Assembly (NCBI RefSeq): GCF_014695395.1
Contig: NZ_JACJOF010000023.1
Location: 1-64,000, forward strand
Origin: Nodosilinea sp. FACHB-131
Lineage (GTDB): Bacteria > Cyanobacteriota > Cyanobacteriia > Phormidesmidales > Phormidesmidaceae
Reading direction: 5' to 3'
DNA length: 64,000 nucleotides
Of this stretch, positions 8,022 through 15,430 are shown piece after piece. Under the pieces are notes generated by a model that saw only the letters and a list, made by a program, of their open reading frames with translations, made no database searches and had not been told where the DNA came from. How positions within the stretch are numbered: position 1 is the first letter of the stretch; each line of letters begins with the position of its first letter. The translations under genes were made by a program, and so were the position numbers.

Positions 8022-9791
8022 ATGTCTTCTGCCCATCTCGCGGCTCCAGCAGAACCCAAGCCCAAGCTCTCGACGGTGAGGCGGTTTTTGCAGTATTTTG
8101 CGCCCTACCGGCAAGACCTGCCGATCGCACTGCTGCTGGTCGCCCTTGGGGCCACGACCCAGTCGCTGGGGCCGCTGCTGATTGGTTGGTCGATCGACAA
8201 CCTGATTTTGCAGGGCAACTTGCCGGGGCTGCTGTGGATGCTGGTGGCCTTGACGGTGATTTACCTCGTTGGGGTGTGGGCAATTCGGGGGCAGATCTGG
8301 CGGATGGGAGCGATCGTGCAGCGGCTGCTGGGTCAGCTGCGGCAGGATATTTTCGACAAAATCCAGAGTTTGCCGGTGAGCTTTTTTGATCGCAGCGAGG
8401 CGGGCGACCTGATGAGTCGCCTGCTCAACGATGTCAACACCGTCAACCAGGCCTTTGGTCTCACCATTCCCCAGGTGCTGGGCCAGACTTTTAGCCTGGT
8501 GGGCATCATCATCGCCATGCTCTCAATTAACTTGCAGCTGGGGCTGCTGAGCAATCTGGTGGTGCCGCTGATGATTTTTACCACGGGGTTTTTCTCGCGC
8601 TGGGCCAGGGGCAGGTTTAGCGTTACCCGGCAGACCATCGGCGATCTGTCGGCCAAGCTGGAAGAAGACATCGGCAGCGTCAAAGAGGCCCAGGCGTTTA
8701 ACCGCACCCAGCTCAACATTGAGGAGTTCGACAGCCTCAATGCGGCCAACCGCAAGGCCAATGTGCAGGCGGTGGCGGTGACGGCAGCGTTTTTGCCCTC
8801 CATCGACCTGCTCAATACCCTGGCTACGGCGGGGGTGACGGCCTATGGCGGCTATCTAGCGGTGACGGGGGTGATGACGGTGGGCACCGTGACGGCCTTT
8901 GTGCTCTACGTGCAGCAGTTTTTTCGCCCGATTCAGATTTTGAGCCAGTTCTATACCCAGGCCCAGTCGGCGCTGGCGGGGCTCGATCGCATCTTTCTGC
9001 TGCTCGACGAGCCAGCCACCCTGCAAGATGCCCTCAACGCCACCGAGATGCCGCCGATTAAAGGCGAGGTGCGGTTTGAGGCGGTGGGCTTTGGCTATAC
9101 CCCCAACCAGCGGGTGCTGAAGGGAATTAACCTTTGCGCCCAGCCTGGCCAGATGGTTGCTCTGGTGGGTCCAACCGGGGCGGGTAAGACCACGATTATT
9201 AACCTAATCACGCGGTTCTACGATGTGTCGGAGGGGGCGGTGCGCATCGACGGGGTAGATGTGCGCGCCGTCACCCAGGCCAGCCTGCGCCGCCAGATTG
9301 GCATTGTGCTGCAAGACAATTTATTGTTTAGCGGCACCGTAGCCGAAAATATTGCCTTTGGGGTTCCCCACGCCAGCCAGGCCGATATTGAAGCGGCGGC
9401 CCAGGCGGCAAATGTGCATGAATTCATTACGTCGCTGCCCCAGGGCTACAGCACCCGCTTGGGGGAACGCGGCGCACCTCTCAGCCAGGGGCAGCGGCAG
9501 CTGGTGAGCATTGCCCGCGCGGTGTTGATTGACCCGCGCATTCTGCTGCTCGATGAGGCCACCAGCAGCATTGATACGCGCACCGAGGGGCTGGTGCAGG
9601 AGGCGATCGCTCGCCTCCTGCACAATCGCACCAGCTTTGTGATTGCCCACCGCCTCAGCACTGTCACCCAAGCCGACCAGGTGCTGGTGATTCAGCAGGG
9701 CGACATTGTCGAGCAGGGCACCCACGCTGAGCTAATGACCCGGCAGGGCATCTACGCCAACCTCTACAGCTTGCAGCTGGGCACTGACTGA
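8022..9791 (+). CDS. ABC exporter half with catalytic ATP site (BmrD/YheH-like)
   Basis: 589 aa from the ATG at 8022; an upstream in-frame start at 7932 would add 30 poorly conserved-looking residues. Six-helix exporter domain to about residue 330, then the ABC domain: Walker A GPTGAGKTT (383-391), intact Walker B LLLDEATS with Glu512, and switch His543 (AHRLST), but a degenerate signature LSQGQ (487-491). This mirrors the first half-transporter at 4967 exactly: that one keeps LSGGQ but has Asp for Glu and Gln for His. The two should make a heterodimer with one working and one degenerate ATP site. The genes are separated by the MNT/HEPN set. Confidence 0.9.
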   Translation: MSSAHLAAPAEPKPKLSTVRRFLQYFAPYRQDLPIALLLVALGATTQSLGPLLIGWSIDNLILQGNLPGLLWMLVALTVIYLVGVWAIRGQIWRMGAIVQRLLGQLRQDIFDKIQSLPVSFFDRSEAGDLMSRLLNDVNTVNQAFGLTIPQVLGQTFSLVGIIIAMLSINLQLGLLSNLVVPLMIFTTGFFSRWARGRFSVTRQTIGDLSAKLEEDIGSVKEAQAFNRTQLNIEEFDSLNAANRKANVQAVAVTAAFLPSIDLLNTLATAGVTAYGGYLAVTGVMTVGTVTAFVLYVQQFFRPIQILSQFYTQAQSALAGLDRIFLLLDEPATLQDALNATEMPPIKGEVRFEAVGFGYTPNQRVLKGINLCAQPGQMVALVGPTGAGKTTIINLITRFYDVSEGAVRIDGVDVRAVTQASLRRQIGIVLQDNLLFSGTVAENIAFGVPHASQADIEAAAQAANVHEFITSLPQGYSTRLGERGAPLSQGQRQLVSIARAVLIDPRILLLDEATSSIDTRTEGLVQEAIARLLHNRTSFVIAHRLSTVTQADQVLVIQQGDIVEQGTHAELMTRQGIYANLYSLQLGTD

Positions 9792-9827
9792 TAGGCTTCG
9801 GTGTTTTGAGCTGTCCTGACTCAGACT

Positions 9828-10178
9828 TCACCAAGACGTGCCGTCGTTAACATAGAAGATCCAGGCCAGGGTAGCCGCCGCCGTGGATAGGTTGATCAGG
9901 GGTAGGGCAGTGGACCCGCAGGCCAACAGGTAGCGATAGGGCAAATTGGCGAACACCGGCAGCAAAAACACCAGCCAGCTCAGCGCCACTGCTACCAGGC
10001 AAACAACAGGAAAGCTGACAACGCTGAGAACCAAAGTCACTGCGGCAGGGCTTGCGAGGACATTAGGGTCCTCACGCATCAACAACGTCATGATTGCGGG
10101 CACAAACCCGGCCATAGCACCAATGATCAACAGGACTGTCGCAATAAAAAGAACCATTAGAGCGGTTTTCCGGCGCAT
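9828..10178 (-). CDS. Small integral membrane protein
   Basis: 116 aa from the ATG at 10178 (MRRKTALMVLF), preferred because a hydrophobic helix begins immediately; an upstream ATG at 10253 would add 25 polar residues. Three to four membrane helices are evident: residues about 6-30, 41-62, 66-82 and 90-110. No family is recognised. It is convergent with the ABC gene, with 36 nt between stops, and its upstream side abuts the duplicated SDR fragment. Confidence 0.55.
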   Translation of the reverse strand: MRRKTALMVLFIATVLLIIGAMAGFVPAIMTLLMREDPNVLASPAAVTLVLSVVSFPVVCLVAVALSWLVFLLPVFANLPYRYLLACGSTALPLINLSTAAATLAWIFYVNDGTSW

Positions 10179-10253
10179 AGGGTTTGTTATGGTAAAGGCC
10201 ACTATCTGGGCAGAAGGACACCCTAGATTGCCCAGTGGTTTCATCCCACCCAC

Positions 10254-10317
10254 CTGAGGTGCACCAATGAATCAGACCGCTCAGACCCCCGTAGATCTGG
10301 GCACCGCAGGTGCCCAA
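10254..10317 (+). repeat. Duplicated 5' end of the SDR gene
   Basis: These 64 bases match 10460-10523 at 54 of 64 positions. The copy holds 13 upstream bases, the ATG (10267) and the first 17 codons of the SDR gene downstream (MNQTAQTPVDLGTAGAQ against MSQATQTPVALVTGGAQ). The block CTGAGGTGCACCAATGA is identical in both. After codon 17 the copy runs into the 16-bp tandem repeat. The Rossmann glycines are partly lost (GTAGAQ for VTGGAQ), so it is a decaying fragment. Confidence 0.85.
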
Positions 10318-10455
10318 CTCTTTCCCCCCCCAACTCTTTCCCCCCCCAACTCTTTCCCCCCCCAACTCTTTCCCCCCCCAACTCTTTCCCCCCCCAACTC
10401 TTTCCCCCCCCAACTCTTTTCCCCCCAACTCTTTTCCCCCCAACTCTTTTCCCCC
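10316..10455. repeat. 16-bp tandem repeat with C8/G8 runs
   Basis: Nine head-to-tail units of AACTCTTT followed by a C run: six perfect 16-bp units with C8 (10316-10411), then units of 15, 15 and 14 bp with TTTT and C6, C6 and C5. On the minus strand this is a series of G8 tracts spaced 8 nt apart, a strong G-quadruplex candidate. It sits exactly between the two copies of the SDR 5' end. Because 16 is not a multiple of 3, open frames across it simply rotate through all phases; I do not call them genes. Confidence 0.92.
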
Positions 10456-10472
10456 AACTCTGAGGTGCACCA

Positions 10473-11243
10473 ATGAGCCAGGCCACCCAGACCCCCGTAG
10501 CTCTCGTCACTGGAGGTGCCCAAGGAATTGGCTTGGGTATCACCCAACTCCTGCTTACCCAGGGTTGGCGGGTTGCAATTGTCGATATGAATACAGCCGC
10601 TGGTGCTGCCCTCCAAGACACTCTGTCCCAGTTTCAAGAGTCGTTTATCTTTTTGCCCTGCAATGTGTGTCAGGAGCGTGATGTGGAGCGCTCTATCGCG
10701 GCGGCCCTCGATTACTTTGGCCGGCTCGACGGGCTAATCAACAACGCTGGCATTGCCAACCCCTACAGCGGCCCGATCGAAGACCTAACGTTAGCAGACT
10801 GGAATCACTGGATCGGCACCAACCTGACAGGGTACTTTCTGATGGTTAAGCATGCCGTCCGTCATCTGCGTATAGCTCAAGGTGCGATCGTCAACATCGC
10901 TTCGGTTCGCGCCCTCCAGTCTGAACCCGATTCCGAAGCCTATGCCGCCTCTAAGGGGGGCATTGTAGCGCTGACCCACGCCCTGGCCATGAGTCTTGGT
11001 CCAGCCGTTCGCGTCAACTGCATTAGCCCTGGCTGGATCGATGTCAGCGCTCTGAAACATCCCCCTCAAGAGTCGCACCTCAGCCCGACTGACCACTCTC
11101 AGCACCCCGTAGGGCGCGTGGGTCAAGCCCAAGACATTGCGGAAATGGCCTACTTTTTGCTGTCAGATAAAGCCGGTTTCATCACGGGGCAGAATATCGT
11201 GATCGATGGCGGCATGGGCCGCAAGATGATCTATGAGGAGTAG
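10473..11243 (+). CDS. Short-chain dehydrogenase/reductase (SDR)
   Basis: 256 aa classical SDR. NAD(P) loop TGGAQGIG is at residues 13-20, NNAG at 90-93, and the catalytic Ser144, Tyr157 and Lys161 lie in the YAASK context. Asp38 at the end of strand 2 (VDMN) favours NAD over NADP. The usual family length is about 250. The start is ATG 10473; the bases upstream are shared with the duplicated copy at 10254. It is convergent with the MocR gene (8 nt between stops). Substrate unknown; 3-oxoacyl-ACP-type or sugar/alcohol dehydrogenases look alike. Confidence 0.88.
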   Translation: MSQATQTPVALVTGGAQGIGLGITQLLLTQGWRVAIVDMNTAAGAALQDTLSQFQESFIFLPCNVCQERDVERSIAAALDYFGRLDGLINNAGIANPYSGPIEDLTLADWNHWIGTNLTGYFLMVKHAVRHLRIAQGAIVNIASVRALQSEPDSEAYAASKGGIVALTHALAMSLGPAVRVNCISPGWIDVSALKHPPQESHLSPTDHSQHPVGRVGQAQDIAEMAYFLLSDKAGFITGQNIVIDGGMGRKMIYEE

Positions 11244-11251
11244 GTCAGAGG

Positions 11252-12709
11252 CTAGATCAGGTTCAGAGCAGCCAGGCGTTCGAGCCCCAGGGCGATCGCG
11301 TCCTCCTCCAGTTCGGTGTAGCTAAAGATAAACTCGTGCCCTGGGCTAGAACCGAGGTACTGAGGGCTGGCGGAGATTAGCCCGACGCCCACCTCGGCGG
11401 CTTTTGCCATCAGCAGGTCATCAGAGATGTTAGTCGCGAAGCGCACCATTACGTGCAGCCCAGCGTTTTCGCCCAGCAGCGTGGCGCGATCGCCCCAGTG
11501 CTCGCTCAGAGTAGCAACCAATGTCTGCCGTCGCCGGTCATAGATGCCCCGCATGCGGCGAATATGGCGCTCCAGGTGGCCCTCGGTGATGAAGTCGGCC
11601 AGCACCGCCTGCTCCAGGGTTGGCCCCTGGCGATCGGCTAGCCATTTGGCCCGGCTAAACACCGCTACTAGGGCTGGAGGCAGCACCATATAGCCCACCC
11701 GCAGCGACGGAAACAGCACCTTAGAAAACGTGCCCACGTACAGCACCGACTGCCCATCCCCCAATCCTTGCAGCGCCGGAATCGGGCGGCCCCCATAGCG
11801 GTATTCGCTGTCGTAGTCGTCTTCAAAAATCAGGCTGCCGCTCTGCTCTGCCCAGGCCAGCAGGGCCAGCCGGCGCGGCAGAGACAGCACCGCCCCAGTC
11901 GGAAACTGGTGCGATGGGGTGACATACACCAGACGAATTGGGCCGGGCGTAGCCGCCAGTGCCGCCACATCCATACCCGCTGCATCTACCGGAATCGGGT
12001 GCAATGTTGCCCCCTGGCTGGCCAAAACACGGCGGGCGCTAAGGTAGCTGGGTTCTTCTAAAGCCACCGTATCGCCGGCCGACAGCAGCAGGCGCGTGGC
12101 AAGAGAAAGCGCCTGCTGGGTGCCATTGGTAATCAAAATTTGGTCAGGATGGCAATGCACGGCGCGGGCCTGAGCTAGATAGGCGGCGATCGCCTCTCGC
12201 AGCGGCCCATACCCCATCGGATCGGTGGCATAGTCGAGCCATTCCGTGCGGCGACAGTGGCGCGACAACAGCTGCCGCCACAGCCCCAACGGAAAGCGAT
12301 CGAGGGCCGGTCGACCATAGCGAAAGCTCAGAGGCACAGCGGGTTCAGGGCTAGGGCCAGGGTCGATCTGCTCCAAGCGACGACCATAAGCCGACAGCGG
12401 CACAGCAGGAATTGGCCCGACCGGGATGGCGGTTAAGGGAGGCGATTGCAGCAGGTCGTCGGGTAGCTGATCGCAGACGTAGGTGCCAGAACCCGTTACC
12501 GTTTGCAGATAGCCCTCGCTAAGCAATTGGTCATAGCTTTGGGTCACCGTGGCTCGCGATACACCCAAACCTTGAGCCAAGGCGCGGGTCGAAGGCAAGC
12601 GCTGGCGCGGGGCTAGCCGTCCCTTGAGAATCCTGGCTCGCAGGGCGGCGTAAATCTGCTGGTAGACAGGATCTGGGCTGTGAGGATCGAGGGCAATGGC
12701 AAAATCCAT
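11252..12709 (-). CDS. MocR/PdxR-type GntR regulator with aminotransferase domain
   Basis: 485 aa: N-terminal GntR winged helix (about 12-78, VYQQIYAALRARI and STRALAQGLGVSRATV), linker, then a fold-type I aminotransferase domain. The PLP Schiff-base lysine is Lys331 (GTFSK), with Asp298/Asp299 (FEDDY) for the pyridine nitrogen. Such regulators sense PLP or an amino compound and usually control a divergent gene. Here the divergent group starts 100 nt away with two acetyltransferases and ends with a PPOx-fold protein, a common MocR neighbour. ATG at 12709; the preceding TTG is a less likely start. Confidence 0.9.
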   Translation of the reverse strand: MDFAIALDPHSPDPVYQQIYAALRARILKGRLAPRQRLPSTRALAQGLGVSRATVTQSYDQLLSEGYLQTVTGSGTYVCDQLPDDLLQSPPLTAIPVGPIPAVPLSAYGRRLEQIDPGPSPEPAVPLSFRYGRPALDRFPLGLWRQLLSRHCRRTEWLDYATDPMGYGPLREAIAAYLAQARAVHCHPDQILITNGTQQALSLATRLLLSAGDTVALEEPSYLSARRVLASQGATLHPIPVDAAGMDVAALAATPGPIRLVYVTPSHQFPTGAVLSLPRRLALLAWAEQSGSLIFEDDYDSEYRYGGRPIPALQGLGDGQSVLYVGTFSKVLFPSLRVGYMVLPPALVAVFSRAKWLADRQGPTLEQAVLADFITEGHLERHIRRMRGIYDRRRQTLVATLSEHWGDRATLLGENAGLHVMVRFATNISDDLLMAKAAEVGVGLISASPQYLGSSPGHEFIFSYTELEEDAIALGLERLAALNLI

Positions 12710-12809
12710 CAAGGTAGGGACAAAGTGGACTGGTCAGTTGAGGTGAAATTGGCTCTTGTGGATCTCCAATTTCACTTCTATTCTAAGCAAAGCTCCCAGA
12801 AGAGAAAAG

Positions 12810-13253
12810 ATGGACGTTTTTCAAGCTAGGTTTGAGCATCTTGAAGCAGTGGCAAAACTATTTGACCAATATCGAGTTTTTTACCAAGCCCCGCCAGACT
12901 TTGAGGCAGCAAAAACATTTATCAGCAAGCGTCTTCAGGAAAACAGCTCAACTATATTCGTAGCCTGCCATGAAGATAAAATCGTTGGGTTTATGCAGCT
13001 TTATCCCACATTTTCTTCCGTATCTATGAAGCGTGTTTGGGTTTTAAACGACTTGTTTGTAGAGGAAACCTACAGAAATAGGGGAATAGCGGGTTTGCTG
13101 CTTCATGCAGCAGCAGAATTCGCGAAGACAACTGAGGCCGCCCGCATTACTCTAGCGACGCAAGCCTCTAATACCCCGGCTCAGTCCCTTTATGAATCGC
13201 GGGGCTACCGTCGAGATGAAGCGTTTTATCACTACACATTGTCGCTGGTATGA
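12810..13253 (+). CDS. GNAT-family N-acetyltransferase
   Basis: 147 aa from the ATG at 12810, which has the purine-rich AGAGAAAAG just upstream. The acetyl-CoA pyrophosphate loop is EETYRNRGIAGLLL (Q/RxxGxG/A type), and SLYESRGYRRDEAFYHY is the typical C-terminal strand-turn. It is the first gene downstream of the MocR regulator on the opposite strand; the shared 100-bp region should contain its operator. Substrate (small amine, amino acid or protein) cannot be deduced. Confidence 0.85.
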   Translation: MDVFQARFEHLEAVAKLFDQYRVFYQAPPDFEAAKTFISKRLQENSSTIFVACHEDKIVGFMQLYPTFSSVSMKRVWVLNDLFVEETYRNRGIAGLLLHAAAEFAKTTEAARITLATQASNTPAQSLYESRGYRRDEAFYHYTLSLV

Positions 13254-13386
13254 TTTGTGTCCCAAGCAATCCTATCTGACACCCCAAAAAGCTGAGAAAA
13301 ACTTTTTGGGTACTATTTTCAGACCTGTGTATGAAACTTTAAACTGACCTTTCAAAGCAACAAAACTTCTAACTATTCACGACCCT

Positions 13387-13878
13387 ATGTCACTGCCGAG
13401 CCCTGTTACTATTCGAGCTAGCAATACTACAGAAGATGCGGTGGTTGCTGAGCATTTTTACCGTATGTGGCGCGATCTGGGGGTTTCTGAGAACAATATT
13501 CAACCCAACTGGTTAGATATCTCCTTAGATTTTGTTCAAACAGCCCGGCATAACCTCGACTACCAGGCTTTTGTGGCTATAGCTGAGGATGCAATTGTGG
13601 GCTCAGTCAGTGGTCAGCGCTTTGCCGGGCTGTATCCCCCAATTTTGTCGCCCACCCATCGCCAGTACGGCTACGTCTGGGGCGTCTATGTGGAGCCTGC
13701 CTATCGCAATCAGGGTGTGGCCACCCGGCTGACCCGGCTGATGGTGGACTATCTCCGAGGCATTGGTTGCACCAAAGTTGTGCTCAACGCGGCCCCCAAG
13801 GCGCGATCGCTCTACCAAAAGCTGGGCTTTGACGAGAGCAACCTGATGGAACTCAATCTCGTATCCCAGGAGGGTTAG
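13387..13878 (+). CDS. GNAT-family N-acetyltransferase
   Basis: 163 aa. The acetyl-CoA loop AYRNQGVATRLTRLMVDYL and the C-terminal ARSLYQKLGFDESNLMEL are typical GNAT motifs A and B. It starts 133 nt after the first acetyltransferase and its TAG is directly followed by the ATG of the next gene, so it is translationally coupled to the transglutaminase-like protein. It is not closely similar to the neighbouring GNAT, so this is not a recent tandem duplication. Confidence 0.85.
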   Translation: MSLPSPVTIRASNTTEDAVVAEHFYRMWRDLGVSENNIQPNWLDISLDFVQTARHNLDYQAFVAIAEDAIVGSVSGQRFAGLYPPILSPTHRQYGYVWGVYVEPAYRNQGVATRLTRLMVDYLRGIGCTKVVLNAAPKARSLYQKLGFDESNLMELNLVSQEG

Positions 13879-14502
13879 ATGTCAATTACTTTACCGATTG
13901 CTCTGATTCCCGAGTCAGTCTCCCTTGCCGACTATCGAGCGCCATCGGCATTAGTAGACAGTGAGCACCCGGCCATTGCCACCCTGTCGCGATCGCTGAC
14001 CGCAGCGACTACTTCACCTACGGAGCAAGTCAAGATTGTCTACGAGTGGGTGCGCGATGCGATCGCCCACACCTACGACATCCAGGCCGAACTCGTCACC
14101 TGCACCGCCTCCGAGGTGCTGGCCCAGGGCCACGGCTTCTGCTTTGCCAAGGCCCATCTGCTGGCAGCCCTGCTGCGCCACTGCGGCATCCCCACCGGGT
14201 TTTGCTACCAGCGTCTTGTGTTTGACGATGCTCAGCCCAGCCATCACACTCTGCACGGCCTCAACGCCGTCTACCTGAGTGAGCTAAACCGTTGGGTGCG
14301 ACTCGATGCGCGGGGCAACAAGCCTGGGGTGCAGGCTGAGTTTAACGGCGATCGCGAACAACTCGCCTTCCCCATCCGCCCCCACTTCGGCGAAGTTGAC
14401 TACCCCACCATTTACACCCAACCCCACCCTCTCGTCGTCACCGCCCTACAAACCCACCCCACCGCCGTCGACCTCATTGCCCACTTACCCGCTGCCCTCT
14501 AG
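13879..14502 (+). CDS. Transglutaminase-like cysteine protease-fold protein
   Basis: 207 aa. The papain-like triad of the transglutaminase-like superfamily is complete: Cys88 (GHGFCFAKA), His126 (HTLHGLNAV) and Asp143 (RLDARGN). There is no signal peptide, so it is cytoplasmic. The start codon abuts the stop of the acetyltransferase gene (TAGATG), and the PPOx gene follows after 51 nt. Bacterial members act as amidases or peptidases on small substrates; the actual substrate is unknown. A peptide-modifying role with the acetyltransferase is inference. Confidence 0.85.
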   Translation: MSITLPIALIPESVSLADYRAPSALVDSEHPAIATLSRSLTAATTSPTEQVKIVYEWVRDAIAHTYDIQAELVTCTASEVLAQGHGFCFAKAHLLAALLRHCGIPTGFCYQRLVFDDAQPSHHTLHGLNAVYLSELNRWVRLDARGNKPGVQAEFNGDREQLAFPIRPHFGEVDYPTIYTQPHPLVVTALQTHPTAVDLIAHLPAAL

Positions 14503-14513
14503 CTCATCCCTCC

Positions 14514-14553
14514 TACCTTCCACCTTGCACCCTATACCCTTTACCCAAATCCC
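14514..14553. repeat. C/T-rich half-element related to repeat family A
   Basis: CACCTTGCACCCTATACCC followed by TTTACCC resembles the right arm of the palindromes at 31428, 54130 and 55753, without a left arm. It lies between the transglutaminase-like and PPOx genes and is probably a remnant. Confidence 0.4.
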
Positions 14554-15213
14554 ATGTCCCCAGAATCCCTCTCCCCCACCCCCCGCACCCAAGTCAAGCG
14601 CCTCCCTCAGCGGGCCAGCTACGATCGCCCCCAGGTCCACGCCATTCTCGACGAAGGGCTGGTCTGCCACCTGGGCTTTGTCGCCCAGGGGCAACCCTTT
14701 GTCATCCCCACCGCCTACGGTCGCATGGGCGAGCAAGTCTACATCCACGGCTCCCCGGCCAGCCGCTTATTGACCACGCTGGATCAGGGGGTGGAGGTCT
14801 GCCTCACCGTTACCCTGCTCGACGGGTTGGTAATGGCCCGTTCAGCGTTTCACCACTCGATGAACTACCGCTCAGTGGTGCTGTTTGGCACCGCCACCCG
14901 GGTGGATAATGCCGACGAAAAGCTGGCGGCGCTCAAAGCCTTTACCGACCACGTTGTGCCTGGCCGTTGGGATGAAGTGCGCCCTCCCACTGCCCCAGAG
15001 CTGACGGGCACCCTAGTGCTGGCCCTGCCCATTGCCGAGGCCTCAGTTAAAATGCGCAGCGGCCCACCCCTCGATGCCGCTGCCGACTATGCTTTGCCAG
15101 TTTGGGCAGGGGAAATTCCCTTGGCGGTCACCGCTGCCGCTGCCGTTACCGACCCCCAGTGCTCGCCAGAGGTCACAATTCCCGACTATGCCCAGCGCTA
15201 TCGGCGGGGATGA
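14554..15213 (+). CDS. PPOx/NimA-like FMN-binding split-barrel protein
   Basis: 219 aa, pyridoxamine 5'-phosphate oxidase fold of the NimA-like branch. Features: LDEGLVCHLGFVAQGQPFVIP, the strand pair around YIHGSPASRLL, and the AFHHSMNYRSVVLFGTA core in which the histidines and NYRSV match the family. These proteins bind FMN, F420 or heme, and some reduce nitro compounds. Last gene of the group starting at 12810 or 13387; a terminator follows 21 nt after the stop. Presence beside a MocR regulator is a recurrent arrangement for this family. Confidence 0.85.
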   Translation: MSPESLSPTPRTQVKRLPQRASYDRPQVHAILDEGLVCHLGFVAQGQPFVIPTAYGRMGEQVYIHGSPASRLLTTLDQGVEVCLTVTLLDGLVMARSAFHHSMNYRSVVLFGTATRVDNADEKLAALKAFTDHVVPGRWDEVRPPTAPELTGTLVLALPIAEASVKMRSGPPLDAAADYALPVWAGEIPLAVTAAAAVTDPQCSPEVTIPDYAQRYRRG

Positions 15214-15234
15214 TGTGTTGACAAATTAGCTCTT

Positions 15235-15292
15235 GGGCGTGGTCAAGAATTAATATTAGTCTTGTGAAGTATTGGTTTCACGCCCTTTTTTT
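15235..15292 (+). terminator. Intrinsic terminator of the GNAT/transglutaminase/PPOx operon
   Basis: GGGCGTG (15235-15241) pairs with CACGCCC (15279-15285), followed by seven T (15286-15292). Inside the long loop CAAGA and TCTTG form a second short stem. Position just after the PPOx stop supports a rho-independent terminator. Confidence 0.75.
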
Positions 15293-15430
15293 ATCCCCTT
15301 ACCCCTGTGCGAGATCTGATGATGCTCGGCTATCTCCAAGAAAAAAAGAGCTACTAGATCAAGCTTTCCCTCTTCAACAATATCAATTCATCTCCACGAA
15401 AAATACCAAGGCACTGTATGTAATCACGGA

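Noticed and set aside
7793-8065. 90-codon minus-strand frame
   Set aside because: It overlaps the start of the second ABC gene and has no domain; likely chance.
10316-10455. CRISPR-like array
   Set aside because: Units are head-to-tail with no unique spacers and no cas genes are present.
10072-10681. Several Gly/Lys/Glu- or Pro/Phe-rich frames over the 16-bp repeat
   Set aside because: The repeat unit is not a multiple of three and stays open in every phase, so the frames only reflect the repeat.
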